The notes beneath the pieces were generated by a model. That model searched no databases, was not told the DNA's origin, and was given only the letters and a program-made list of their open reading frames with translations. A program made the translations under genes and the position numbers. This document shows positions 15,001 through 27,140 of a stretch of 64,000 bases of DNA, piece by piece. This DNA is from Amaranthus tricolor (taxonomy: Eukaryota > Streptophyta > Magnoliopsida > Caryophyllales > Amaranthaceae), in assembly GCF_026212465.1 (NCBI RefSeq), contig NC_080057.1, positions 11,129,521 through 11,193,520 on the forward strand, written 5' to 3'. The number at the start of each line of letters is the position of its first letter. Positions within the stretch are counted from its first letter, which is position 1.

Positions 15001-15313
15001 ATCTACTACATCCTCATTGACATCCACATTATTGAAATCCTCAACAAGACTTTTTTCTTTGTAAACTCCCTTGTCACCATGCCAAACCCAAACATGATGT
15101 TGAGGCCTAAACCCACGTCGATGTATGTGCTCCCTAAGGTTATCAACACTATCTACCTTTGATACATTGCAACACTTGACACATGGGAATTAAAAACCAA
15201 CTCCCCCCCATCCTAACTTGATGTTCAACGACAATACTATAAAATTCTAATACGCGATCAATAAATTCTGATGATTCAATGCTTCCATACATCCAAGAAC
15301 GATCTTTTGTCAT
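12083..15313 (-). pseudogene. CACTA-2 TNP2-like transposase
   Basis: A nearly full-length but frame-broken TNP2. It starts at 15313 (MTKDRSWMYGS) with a Transpos_assoc-like domain, then an acidic linker. The next block (15027-14509) has QKPLYPRCTKFTKL and KIHACPNDCVSYRNEKENLEECPKCG, with the cysteines expected of the family. The catalytic-domain block (14524-14057) has LRWHAD, LCTDGINPF, YNLPPWLCMKHKYIML and PKQPGNDI. Then come a KTCPICIDDME knuckle in a shifted frame, an ICSKVLDP...LCKFEMHFPPSFF block (DUF4218-like, 13461-13162), HIGLPTSRHQGR, a KYKGCDVNGFTFC block (DUF4216-like) and an acidic tail. It would catalyse excision and insertion through CACTA ends. A 36-bp deletion in the tail near 12275 is private to this unit. 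Confidence 0.88.
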
Positions 15314-16433
15314 CCGAACTGTGATTAATTAATTCAAAACAAAATTAATACACATAAATCAAAATATATACTTAACCGGAATTAACCCCAAAACTAAGTA
15401 ACTAATCCTAATTAACCCTAATAATATTAATATGTATATTCTAATAACAACATTTATTCAACCAACCCTATGTATATACATAATAATAACAACATTCGTT
15501 TAACTAACTCTAGTTAATTATTTCTAAAAATAATACAACCTAAAATTAACCATATTTATACAAATTAATAATAAAACATTTAAATTCAAAAATAAAATCA
15601 CATTAATAACTACAAACACATAAAATTATCAAAAACAAAACTTGATATATAATTAGAAATTACATTGGTGATTAGATGATAATGTCAGTGCTCTATAATG
15701 GAGTTATGTAATCTACAATGGGAAAACACAAACAAAATTAGTACAAAACCATACTAAGCTCTAAAATACCTTGAAGTTTGAAGAAGTTAAATGTTAAACA
15801 AATCAAAATGATGTATTACCTTAAAAAAAACTAGGCCCTAAAAAACGCCTTTTTGTGGGTTAGCTTGAAGAAGACAACAACAAAAAGTTTGAAGAAGAAT
15901 GAAGAACAACTTTGTGCGTGGATTTTTAAGAAGAAGATGCAAGTCGTGGGTTTTTAAGAAGAAATAAGAACGATAAAATAGTAGCAATTCGTGGGTTTTT
16001 AAGAAGAAACAAGAAAAAAAGAAGGATGAAGAAGAAAAGAAGCAAGAAATGTAGTGGGTTTGTGCAGACAGCAGCGGTGTGAAAAATGTTGTCATGGGTT
16101 TTTGCAGCTTGAAGAAGAAGCAATTTGAAGAAAGTTTGAAGAATAAAACAGTAGCATATGAGTATCATATTCATGAAGACTAGTAATATGAGGCGCGTTT
16201 TTTTTTAAAAAAGTTAAAAATACCTTATATGCTACGGTTTTCAAACAACCGCAGCATATAAGGTATTTTTTATTTTTTTTAAAAACAAAAAAGTACCTTA
16301 TATGCTGCGGATTCAAAAAACCGCAGCATATAATGTAACATTTTTTTTCCTTGTTTTTTCATGTCATTTAATGCTGCGTTTAGATAAAATCACAGCAAAT
16401 GTCACGCAGCAGATAAAATTTTTTTCACTAGAG
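15314..16433 (-). mobile_element. CACTA-2 5' leader and right terminal region
   Basis: This region runs from the TNP2 start codon to the TIR, which here reads tttttcactagag and ends at 16433 (intact cactagtg in unit II). The leader carries three close copies of gtgg[ga]tttttaagaagaa about 50 bp apart (15918-16010). The subterminal motif is a variant, tatatgctgcgg, arranged as a hairpin around 16220-16266. No matching left end was found. Confidence 0.75.
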
Positions 16434-17497
16434 ATATATATATATATATTGTGGGTCTATATTAAACAAGGTGTTACATGCATGCTCGAAACAAATACTC
16501 CAAGTGAATTGGTAATAAGTGTATATTTCAGGTACTTTTTTTATTTTGATGGTCTCATACAATTGACATCGTCTTGTAAAGCAATAGTCTTTGCTTTCAT
16601 TAATTATCATTTCTAAATCTTATCGATGAAAGAACAAATTACAAAAATAAATTAATACGAATCCAATTAAACCCAGAACAAGTGCGCCATGAAACAAGTC
16701 TTGCAAGTTCTGTAGAAGTTAAATATCAACAAAACTTGCGAAGCTGCTGAAAGCCATACCAAAATAACAATGAAAAATATAAACCAAAATACAGTACCCA
16801 ACTTATCAAACGTACAAAAACCTAGGAAAATCACTAAGAAAAGCTACCTGGAAAAATTCACCAATCTATTTCCAAACATAACCAATAAACTCAAATTTAT
16901 CACAAGAAGAAAAATCATCAACAAACACTACATCAAACTTACCTTCGAAAATTCAACAAGGAAAAATGGTACGGTGTATATTTCAATCTTACCACAAAAC
17001 AAGCGATAAAAATGGCGTTGAACCAAATTGTTTAAATAAAATGAGGTGTTTATCCTTTGCAAAAAATAACAAAAAATTTACTTTTTTTTCATACAAAAAG
17101 GAGGTACCCATAAAAACTAGTTTTTGTTTATCTTGTAAATAGAAAGAAGATAATACTTGGATTTTTAATTGTAGGGAAACATATACAATATCGTATGACT
17201 ATTTATTTCATTACTTCAGTTAAGTCTACGAAGAACGTCATTCAAACAACAAATAGAGAATGTGAAAATGTTGAAGGAGGAAAAATAATCATAATTTCTC
17301 TAAAAGTTATTATTCTTAAAAATTGTCTTTATGATCCGAAATTATCACATAAGTTACTGTTAGTCACCTTACTAAACAACTTGATTGTATGCTTTTAATA
17401 AATTCTAATATGTGTGTAATACAAGAAAATTAGACAAGGAGGATGATTGAGAATGATATTGAGCGAGATGGGTTGTATTGTTTGGATGAGGTGTCTT
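16434..17497 (+). pseudogene. Copia-A gag/protease region, interrupted by Gypsy-A
   Basis: Plus-strand remains of a Ty1/copia element. From about 17150 the sequence follows the protease and GAG_pre-integrase region: WIFNCRETYTISYDY (canonical WIIDSGATDHM, so the active-site DSG is gone), VKSTKNVIQTTNRECENVEG, LKNCLYDPKLSHKLLLV, then ERDGLYCLDEV. There the frame is cut by the Gypsy-A LTR. The frame resumes in unit II's flank at 63610. The first 600 bp after the CACTA-2 end (16434-17030) are AT-rich with no clear similarity and may be copia gag. Confidence 0.75.
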
Positions 17498-18460
17498 TGA
17501 TAGGGTTTTATTTTTAATAACCGTAAGTGTACGCGTGTTGTGGTACAATTACGAGTCCAACCATAAGGAGGCTATGTGTTTAGAGTAATTCAACCAGCTA
17601 ATCACTATTGAAAACCAATATTATGATGAGTTTTAAACTAAACTAAGAGTACAATGATGAAAATATAACTTGGTTTAATAAGACAAAAAGGCCTAGGGCA
17701 AAGACAATCCCTACTAACATGCATAGGATTAGACAATTATGTTCAATGTTGGTTATGTCATCTAGGTTTTAGGTGGAAGAGTTAATTATTCCTTTTCGGG
17801 ATGCTAATTAACTAATTGCGGATTGACAACACTCTATCTTAATCTCAACATTCATAATTTTGATTAATTCAACCATTAACAAGACCAATTAAAAATCAAT
17901 TCTCAGCTTTCATTATTTTGAATGGCGATAACAAGGTTTTAACTTGTTTTGCACTTAAGACTAATATACTTTTCTACCTCAACTTTTGTAATTTTGGACA
18001 TGAAAATCTAAAAGACATTATCTTAAGTGGACTATGACATATTGAATCATCCCTACCCAATGATGACAAACAAATGCCTCAAGAATCTATTCAATTTGTC
18101 TATCAGGATTCATACCAAGGCCTTTGAAGAAAACTACTCACTACTTGAATACATAAAAGCAATTGAATTTATCAAACAAGTAAAACCAATAACAATAAAC
18201 ATAATTAAGAGATTAAAAGCAATGATACCTTAACAATAGAGTTTCAATGGGGATTGAATACAATAAAAGAGTACAACTAAAGGATTCTAGTTGAGAAAAT
18301 CTAGGGTTTAGTAGGGGAAAGATTGTAATTAACAATAAAATTACAAATTAATTAGAATTAAGAAATGATAAAGGGAAGACTAAGAAATCCTTAAAATTCC
18401 AACAAAGCTCTAGATAGACCACAAAGAAGAGGCAATAAGTGTAAAATACTGCACTTATGA
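17498..18460 (-). mobile_element. Gypsy-A 3' LTR with internal deletion (unit I)
   Basis: The LTR begins on the plus strand at tgatagggtttt, after gtctt (probable TSD; gcctt follows the other LTR at 63610-63614). It ends at 18460 next to a polypurine tract reading aggggag on the minus strand. It is 963 bp here against about 1606 bp in unit II; about 650 bp are missing at the point where taagaaatcc meets ttaaaattcc. Confidence 0.8.
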
Positions 18461-19600
18461 CTCCCCTATAGCCATAACAAGCAACATCTCTTTTAATATC
18501 CCAACCTTGAAATAAGAACCAAGAGCTCTAGGATGAGGCAGGCTACAACATTGACATAGTGGACAATAAAAATCCTCCCCTATACCTACCTCAAGGGTAA
18601 CTCTAAGCCTAAATAACATCATAATTACCATCGAGGATGTCCCATTTAAGCTCCTTCTAAAGAAGCACTAACCCTAGATAATGCCATTGAGTTAAGTACT
18701 TACCTCTGAAACACCAACTCCCCTTATAACTCTAAGTAGAGGTTATCTATCCTAAATCTTGTTCCTAACTCCGAACACCAAATTAGTGACCTATCCAAAT
18801 AGTAAGTGGGTGAAAAATGCAAATACTCAAAGAAAAGGATAAGCATAGAAATGGTGACGTTTTCCTCTCCCATGCCTAAAATGAACATTGTCCTCAATGT
18901 GTGAAAGGACTAACAATGATAGGGGGCACAGAAGATCTCTAACTTCTCTTCCCGGTAGCAAAGGGTAATTTGACTTCGGTTATGAAGGTTTCGCTCCTAG
19001 ATTAACCCAGTCTCCCTCAAACAGCCCCATGCCTAAGTAAAGCAAGGAGTACAAAAAAAAACAATGCTACCAAGCAACAAATAACCCTCACACTTCTTCC
19101 ATCACTCTTAGATAAGCATCAAACACAACATATAAGCCAACAACCAGAATATGCCAATATAACATAGATACTCATCAACGCAAACCCTCCAAAATAGGTT
19201 AACCCAACACTTTCAAATTTTGCGGTTTGGAACCAACAAATGTAATAGGATTGGGAAGGGGTTTAAGTGTCTGAAGTTGATAAATTATATGGTTGTCATT
19301 TGTTGTAGCTAGTAAATAATTGTGCGAGAATTATAAGTAGTGATGGGCAGGGTGGGGATGGATGGAGAAGAAGTTTTGTGGAGCTAGAAATGAGAAGATT
19401 AGAGGAGAAGATGAGGAAAAAAAACCTGATACAATTATGTAATAGCTTTTGGCCTTCAGTTGTTCGTTATTCCTCAACTACCTATGTATCTTCTAACAAA
19501 AAGACTAAGCAAAATTTCAACATCAAAACTATGCAATCTAAAACTAAAAAAAAAATCTATTTCAAAAGACAAAAACTATGAAAAAATGATATTAGAAATG
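18461..19600 (-). other. Gypsy-A region between integrase and 3' LTR
   Basis: Starts with the polypurine tract (18461-18470, ctcccctata on the plus strand). The rest has no convincing long reading frame; it may be the non-coding 3' region usual in Athila/Tat-like elements. The homologue is 47275-48420. Confidence 0.6.
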
Positions 19601-21269
19601 AAAACATTATTAAAACGGGTTGCCACCTTAATGTCGTCAACTCGACGCCTCTTATTGAATAATAAGACTCAAGCAGAGCAACGAAAAGGGCTTCCTTACC
19701 ATTAATTTTAGAACCGAAGAAGTAGTACTTTACTCTTTGGCCATTCACCTTGAAAGTTCCTCTTTTACCACTCACCTCTAACGATTCATTTGGGTAGACT
19801 CTTATGATTGTGTATGGTCCCGACCACCTAGATCTTAGCTTACCCGAAAAGGGCTTTAGTCTAGCATTGAAGACTAAACTTGATCACCAACCGCAAAATC
19901 TCTTTTAAGGATTCACTTGTCATGTCAAGCTTTGGTCTTCTCTTTGTAAATCCGAGAGCTTTGATAACCATTGAGCCTAATCTTCTCGAGCTCGTTGATA
20001 TCTAGTAATCACTTCTCACTGGTGGACTTGATGTCAAAGTTTGAAGCTTTCACCGCCCATAGTGTTTTTTGCTCTAGTTGCACGGGGAGGTGGCACGCTT
20101 CCCAAAAACAAGGCGGAAAGGAGTTGTGCCAATTAGAGTCTTGAATGCGGTTTGGTATGCCCAAAGAGCATTATTAAGCCTTTAAGAACAATGTTTCCGA
20201 GAACGATTCACCATATTCTCATGAATGATCTTAATCTCCCTATTTGTGAACTTCACTTGCCTACTTGTAGGAGCATGATAGGGCAAGGCATATCCGTGGT
20301 GTGCGCCATATTTCTAAAGGGCCTCAAAATTTTCTTCGACAAAGTGAGTACCATTAACAATAATCAGAATCTAAGGAATACTAGAACGAGTAAAGATTAT
20401 GTCTCTAAAGAACTTGGTCACCACCATAACATCATTAGTTGGAGTAATAACTACTTCGACCCACTTAGAAATGTAATCACAAGCCACCAATGTATACTTA
20501 TTCCCACAAAAAGCTGGAATAGGACCTTGAAAATCAAACCCCTAATAACTGAAGATCTCTACTTCAAGGATGAAGTTGAGTGGCATCTTATCTATTTGGG
20601 AAAGATTCCCAACCTTTTCCATCAATTACAGGCCTTAACAATATCTCGAGAGTTCCTATGTAAAGTAAGCCAATAGAATCCACATTCAAGAACCTTTGCC
20701 ATGGTTTTAGATGAAGCGACATGACCACCGAATGGCAGGTTATTGCAATGAGCAAGAATCAACTCAAGCACCTCATCCGGAATACATCTCCTTATCATAC
20801 CATCGGAACATTCATGAAACAAAGGAGGACCTTTGCAAAAGTACGTTTTGATAGCGTGGAAGAATTTGTTCTTGTCATATGGATTAAGGTTGTGAGGGGT
20901 GGTATCACTTGGAAGATAGTTTACTAAATCGGCATACCAAGGATCACTTGAGAGGGTGAGAATAGAGAACAGTTGATCATCAGGAAATGAATCTTCAATG
21001 GGACAACTTTCTCTAGAGGATTTTAGTGTTACTCGAGAAAAATGATCATCAACAACATTTTCGGCCCGTTTCTTGTCTTTGGTTTCAAGATCAAACTCTT
21101 GAAGCAGTAGAATAAACTTATCAAATAATGCTTTGCATGTTTCTTGCCCAACAACTTTCGACCTAATGAGGTAGGATCGAAACTTCTCTATTGCAAAAAC
21201 CACAGCTAACAATTCTTTCTCAGTGGTGGCACAGTTAACCTGTGTAGGTTCTATGGTTCTTCTAGCATA
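19601..21269 (-). pseudogene. Gypsy-A RNase H and integrase (unit I)
   Basis: Read from 21269 down: YARRTIEPTQVN and EKELLAVVFAIEKFRSYLI (RNase H), LLLQEFDLETKDKK and ENVVDDHFSR, then PWYADLVNYL and HCNNLPFGGHVASSKTMAKV (integrase zinc-binding region). Further blocks are GNKYTLVACDYISKWVE, and near the C-terminus KLRSRWSGPYTI and RGTFKVNGQRVKYY. This order is typical of Athila/Tat-like gypsy pol. A deletion has joined RSKVVGQ directly to a region that normally lies about 30 residues downstream. A 229-codon frame (21311-20622) is still open, but later integrase is split by stops and frameshifts. Confidence 0.88.
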
Positions 21270-21590
21270 CACTAGTGGAAAAAACCTCATTTGCTGTGGT
21301 TTTTTAGCCATTATTTACTATGGTTTTGGCCCCAAGCAATAGTGATAGCAGCAAATGGCCTATTTTAAATGCTGCGGTTAAAACCCGCAGCAAAAAAGGG
21401 CATTATTTGCTGCGGTCAACCCATAAGCGCAGCATATAAGGAGGAGTATTTGTTGCGGTCAGCCTCAAAACTGCAGCAAATAGTTAATACTATTTGCTGC
21501 GGTTTTGAGGCTGACCGCAGCAAATACTCCTCTTTATTTGCTGTGGTTATTGGTTGACCGCAGCAAATAGTTAGTATTTTTTTTTCTTTT
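21270..21590. repeat. CACTA-1 left subterminal motif array
   Basis: About a dozen copies of tttgctgcggtt and its complement, many as inverted pairs separated by 8-12 bp, for example around 21497-21520. In En/Spm-type elements such arrays bind the element's own DNA-binding protein; that role here is inference. Confidence 0.85.
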
Positions 21591-21796
21591 TTCGTTTTAT
21601 ACTAACAATAATCCAATAATAATGTACAATGTAATAATAATGATTAATCCAATAATCCAACGATAATCACAAATAATCACCAATAATCTCTTTGTAATCA
21701 TAAACTCTCGATCGTATATATAATACAATATTATGTACGTACAAATATATGTAACATACATTAAAGTCCTAAAAAATCTAAACTAATTACAATTTA

Positions 21797-22090
21797 TCAA
21801 GGATAAAAATTAGCAAGATACGCGGCAATCTTGTCTTTTAATTCGCGCATCTCTCCACTTCTCAGAGGGCGTGTTTCCCTCGGAATGTCGTATAAAACCT
21901 ATAATATAATATAAAATTATAAGATTAATAAACATTAGATTTTACCAATAATAATAATTTAAGAACGTAACAAATACTTACGGCATCTATATTTTCGACT
22001 CCAAACACCTTCACGGATTTTATAAATATCGTCCATGTACTTCAGCGTGAAGTAGCCGCAATCAATGGAAGTAGAAGGTTGTTAAAAGCA
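21797..22090 (-). pseudogene. CACTA-1 Ulp1-like gene, last two exons with the catalytic Cys
   Basis: Exon 22090-21982 begins after an AG acceptor. It contains a Gln-Pro pair in unit II, then STSIDCGYFTLKYMDDI, the Gln/Cys region of a C48 protease. A GTAAG donor follows, then exon 21898-21797 with IPRETRPLRSGEM and stop TGA. Joined to the exon ending WIAIK at 7443, it gives IKC, as in related proteins. Unit I has one extra base (ttataaaatcc) that shifts the frame; unit II (50577-50869) is in frame throughout. Confidence 0.75.
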
Positions 22091-22114
22091 CTAAGTAAAA
22101 ATAGATGTTAGTAC

Positions 22115-23760
22115 CAAAAAAGCTTCGAAACGCATAAAATCGAAACTTAACACGTAATTTCTAGCGTATGACTATGATTGACAATTCTAACCACTTCAAC
22201 ACAATAATATATACCAAATAGTGTTGTGTGTCAAGTTTCGTGCAAAACAAACCAAGTTACTTTATGCGCAAAAGTGCCAAAAACCGTTAAAATCGCAACT
22301 TAACACGTAATTTCTAGCATATGACTATGATTTTCAATTCTAACCACTTCAACACAATAATATATACCAAATAGTGTTGTGTGCCAAGTTTCGTGCAAAA
22401 CATACCAAGTTTGAGCTACTTTATGCGCAAAAGTGCCAAAAACGCTAAAAAACCCTTAAAATCGCAACGTAACACGTAATTTCTAGCATAAGAAAATGAT
22501 TTTCAGTTCTAACCACTTCTCACAATAATGTATACCAAATAATGTTGTGTGCCAAGTTTCGTGCAAATCAAACCAAGTTTGAGCTACTTTATGCGCAAAA
22601 GTGGCAAAAACGCTTAAAAACGCTTAAAATCGCAACTTAACACGTAATTTCTAGCATATGACAATGATTTTCAATTCTAACCACTTCAACACAATCATAT
22701 ATACCAAATAATGTTGTGTGCCAAGTTTCGTGCAAATCAAACCAAGTTTGAGCTACTTTATGCGCAAAAGTGGCAAAAACGCATAAAAATGTATAAAATT
22801 GCAACTGAACACGTAATTTGTAGCATATGACTATGATTTTCACTTCTAACCACTTCAACACAATAATACATACCAAATAGTGTTGTGTGCTAAGTTTTGT
22901 GCAAAACAAACCAAGTTTGTGAGCTACTTTATGCGCAAAAGTGGCAAAAATGCTTAAAAACGCATAAAATCCTAACTTAACACGTAATTTCTAGCATATG
23001 ACTACGATTTTCAATTCTAACCACTTCAACACAATAATATATACCAAATAGTGTTGTGTGCCAAGTTTCGTGCAAAACATACCAAGTTTGAGCTACTTTA
23101 TGCGCAAAAGTGCCAAACACGCTAAAAAACCCTTAAAATCGCAACATAACACGTAATTTCTAGCATATGAAAATGATTTTTAGTTCTAACCACTTCAACA
23201 CAATAATATATTCCAAATAATGTTGTGTGCCAAGTTTCGTGCAAATCAAACCAAGTTTGAGCTACTTTATGCGAAAAAGTGGCAAAAACGCATAAAAACG
23301 CTTTAAATCGCAACTTAACACGTAATTTCTAGCATATGACAATGATTTTCAATTCTAACCACTTCAACACAATCATATATACCAAATAATGTTGTGTGCC
23401 AAGTTTCGTGCAAATCAAACCAAGTTTGAGCTACTTTATGCGCAAAAGTGGCAAAAACGCATAAAAACGTATAAAATTGCAACTTAACACGTAATTTTTA
23501 GCATATGACTATGATTTTCACTTCTAACCACTTCAACACAATAATACATACCAAATAGTGTTGTGTGCTAATTTTCGTGCAAAACAAACCAAGTTTGAGC
23601 TACTTTATGTGCAAAAGTGGCAAAAATGCTTAAAAACGCATAAAATCCTAACTTAGCACGTAATTTCTAGCATATGACTACGATTTTCAATTCTAACCAC
23701 TTCAACACAATAATATATACCAAAAAGTGTTGTGTGCCAAGTTTCGTGCAAAACAAACTA
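22115..23760. repeat. 168-bp tandem repeat array (about 10 copies)
   Basis: The longest array in the window. Successive cttaacacgtaatttctagc starts lie about 153, 169, 168, 169 and 171 bp apart. It lies in an intron position of the Ulp1-like gene. Some pairs of units are more alike than neighbours, suggesting amplification in two-to-four-unit blocks. Unit II has only 2 + 4 + 1 units here. Confidence 0.92.
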
Positions 23761-23764
23761 TGTT

Positions 23765-24158
23765 TGATCTAACAATATCAAACCAAGAAACAACAAAAGA
23801 GGGCAGTTAAGGACAGCACCCTACCCGCTGACCAGCCTACCTTGCCGCGTGGTTTGAGACTTAACCAAGGATACCTATAGCCAAACAACAACGGAAACGT
23901 GATCTCCATACATGGACCAAGCCACCAAAGCCCAAGAACCATGAATGTGATGCACACAACTCACTAGGATACAAGCGCAAGATGGGTCAGTCACTGATCA
24001 GTGCTGATCAGTGCCAAGTGTTCTGGTTTTTAATTTTTGTTTTAAGAGGAATATTGTATAGCACGTGATGTTTATAGCCGTTAGCTAGCTAGAAACCTAT
24101 AAATAGAGGTTGTCTCTCATGTATGTGAATTCAGTTTTGTGATTAATAAGAATTCTCA
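23765..24158 (+). mobile_element. Short LTR-like (TRIM-like) insertion in the 168-bp array
   Basis: A 394-bp insertion starting tgatctaacaat (tgaggtaacaat in unit II) and ending gaattctca, so TG..CA ends. It contains a promoter-like ctataaatagagg (about 24097) and no coding capacity, so it looks like a solo LTR of a small element. No clear TSD is visible and its boundaries are approximate. It interrupts a repeat between caagtttgag and tttatacgca. Confidence 0.5.
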
Positions 24159-24300
24159 CTTTATACGCAAAAGTGCAAAAAACGCTTAAAAAACCTTAAA
24201 ATCGCAACTTAACTTAGAATTTCTAGCATATGACTATGATTTAGAATTTTAATCACTTCAACACAATAATATATACCAAATAGTGTTGTGTGCCAAGTTT
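24159..24300. repeat. Partial 168-bp repeat fused to TNP2
   Basis: One incomplete repeat unit that stops at gccaagtttcg and joins TNP2 coding sequence aacacgcatgaatc without a gap, the scar of a large internal deletion in CACTA-1. Confidence 0.8.
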
Positions 24301-24975
24301 CGAACACGCATGAATCTTCTGGTACTCTAAGCCGAAAGGACACATGAACTTTTTGGCATAATATGTCGACTTTGGAAGTTCATTTCCCTCAGGAAGCATC
24401 TCACCTAACGCTTCTAATAACATTGTGAAACTAACGTCACACCAATTGAACTTTGACTTAATGTTGAAAATTTTCAACATTGCTGTTACTTTGGTGAACT
24501 TTGTACATCCAGGGTACAAAGGCTTTTGAAAAGCCTATGTCAACAACTCAAAAACACGAGGACGTTTTACTAACACCTCCTCGACTCCCTCCATCCTCTC
24601 ATCAACACGATCCACATCCTCATCGACATTCTCTTCATCTGTCTCATACCCATCAACATGATCTACTACATCCTCATTGACATCGGCCACATTGTTGACG
24701 TCCTCAACAACACTTTTCTCTTTGTAAACTCCCTCCTTACCATGCCAAAACCAAACATGATATTGAGGCCTAAACCCACTTCGAAGTATGTGCTCCCTAA
24801 GGATATCAACACTATCTACCTTTGATACATTGCCACAACTGACACATGGACAATAAAAACCAACTCCCCCAGTCCTCACTTGATGTTCAACTGCAATACT
24901 ACAAAATTCTAATACGCCATCAATAAATTCTGACGATTCAATGCTTCCATACATCCAAGAACGATCTTTTGTCAT
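24301..24975 (-). pseudogene. CACTA-1 TNP2 5' fragment
   Basis: From 24975 (MTKDRSWMYGSIESSEF) the frame runs 146 codons through a Transpos_assoc-type domain with CPCVSCGN and GFRPQYHVWFWHGKEG, then an acidic linker. After a frameshift near 24535 it continues as MYPGCTKFTKVTAML to KIHAC, where it is cut by the repeat. The N-terminal domain is better preserved than in CACTA-2. It lacks the whole catalytic core. Confidence 0.85.
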
Positions 24976-25949
24976 CCTAATTACTGTGATTAATTAATTC
25001 AAAAAAAATTAATACACAAATTTTAAACATCTATACTTAACGAACCCTAATGAAGCACAAAATTAAGTAATTATCATTCATTTAAACCTAGTTAATACAA
25101 ATAATAATACAATGTTTTTAAAACTTTACAAATGATGTTTATTGTACTAACCATAATTAATATTTATATATATTAACAACATATAAAAACAACAAAAATA
25201 AAATCACATTCATAAACTTGGACAACTAATTAACATTCATATCAACAACTCATTCATTTAACCATAAACAACCCTAATTGTACCTAATTTACAAACTAGA
25301 AAAAAAATTATGATAAATTTAAAACTTAAAAACCACACACTTTCATAAATAAAATGAAGAAATTACTTAAAAATATAACAAAACATGATATATATGATAA
25401 CTTTAAAACTTAAAAACAACAACAACATATCATAAAGTATGACAAATTTAAAGCTAATTTACAAAATCAAAATGAAAAAGTTACCTTAAATATCGCTGGT
25501 TTTGATGGGTTGTGTATAACCTATACAATGAAAAAAAAATTAGTATTAAAAAACTAAATTCCTAAAACATAATAAAGGTTGAAGAACTTAAATTAAGCTT
25601 AAAAAAATAATACCTTGAAGAAGAACAAGACTAAGCCCTAATTTCGTGGGTTTTTGAAGGAAGCAACAATGGTGGGTTTCAAATGTTAAAGAAGAAGAAA
25701 AAGAACGAAAATGGTGGGTTTAGGTTGAAATGTTCGTTGGGTATGCGAAACTGAAGGAAGCAACAGTACAACGATGAAGAAGACAAACGAAATTGAAGAC
25801 GACAGACAGTACAACGATGAAGAAGCAACAGTAGCAATGTGCGAAAATGGTGGGTTTTTGAACGAATAGAATAGTAGCTACTGATACAACAGGTATGCGA
25901 AAATGGTGGGTTTTAGGAGGGCTTTTGATACAACAGTAAGTGTGAAATG
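24976..25949 (-). other. CACTA-1 5' leader region
   Basis: AT-rich leader upstream of TNP2 with spliced-leader-like segments: aacccacgatatttaag followed by GTAACT in the unit II copy near 53985, and cttcaag followed by GTATTA near 25615. Repeated aatggtgggttt motifs occur at 25670-25915. No protein is encoded. Confidence 0.55.
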
Positions 25950-25954
25950 GCCTG

Positions 25955-27140
25955 TGTTGAAATACACGAAGATGGTCGAATGCAACAAGAGGGGGGGTGA
26001 ATTGTTGTGTATCTAGCTTTACTTCGTTTTTCTTCTAATTTGCGGAAGTTTAACAATCAAAATAAAGCTTAAACATAAAAAGCAAAAGATAAAAAGGAGA
26101 CAAAGATTTTACGTGGAAACCTTCTTGGCCTAATAAGAAGGAAAACCACGACCCCCCGGGATTTCAAAATTCTCACTATGTTTTAGGCAATCAAATACAA
26201 TTACATAAAATAGTTTTGTTCACTTGAAGCTTCTCTACTCTAGGTCTAATTCTCTTTCTCTACTTTCTGCTTCTCTTTCTCTTCTCACGTTTCACTTCTC
26301 TATTCCCTTAGACTTCTCATAAGTCTAATTACAACAAATCACTCAATAACCCTTACAAGGCCAATTCTCAAGAGATTAAAAATTAAAATAATTACTTAAG
26401 AAAAACATAATAAATTAATTGGCATTTAAAAACAGAAAATATTTTTCTTAAATGATCTCCCTTTAATGGACACTCTCGGATCCCCTCACCAATTGAGCAA
26501 AGATCCTCCTATTTATAGTGGGAACAGCCAGCAGTTACCTTAGACACACCTCCCACTAGCATCCACGTTTTCAAAACAAAAGGATAGTGGAATAGCAAAA
26601 AAATAAATGACCGGCTGTCATTTGCTCGGAGAGAAAATCAGTTTCCTTATGCTAAAAATAGCATAGGAGGTAAAAACACAAGATTCTAAAAAATAGGAGA
26701 TCTTAATCTTAAGAAGAAAAAGTCTTGGGCTATTTTTAGATAACCTAAAAATGGTTTAGCCAATTAACTTACTAATTAATTTAAGCGACTAATTTAAGAT
26801 TTAACCGTTTACATCAACTAAAACCAGAATAATTAAATAACTGCAATTTTCCAGTCAATGTTTTTCTCCAGACCTACTACGTTGGAACAGCGTACTGTCT
26901 CCAGCTTCAACTTCTGTTAGATTATTTATTTTAGGAACAGTAGACCGTCTGTCAACCTTTAACTTCCTAAGCACTTATCTAACTTCTTGAATATTTTAAG
27001 ACACGTACAACTTCCACGAACTAAGTCATAGGCTTCATCAACGATTTCAACAAAATCAAATATTCACCTACAAAACAATCTCTAAAATATGTTTGTTTAC
27101 TTTAAAAGTGAAGTCATTATCAAAACCTTAAGAGCCAACA
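25955..27140 (-). mobile_element. Copia-B solo LTR nested in CACTA-1 (unit I)
   Basis: An 1186-bp LTR with inverted ends tgttg..caaca and perfect 5-bp TSDs gcctg (25950-25954, 27141-27145). On the minus strand it has a TATA-like ctataaataggagg near 26520. The matching LTR in unit II (54450) is attached to copia internal sequence, which fixes the family and orientation. Confidence 0.9.

Noticed and set aside
22115..23760. CRISPR array or centromeric satellite
   Set aside because: 168-bp units are adjacent with no spacers and the array is short and inside a CACTA intron. A true centromeric array cannot be claimed from ten copies.
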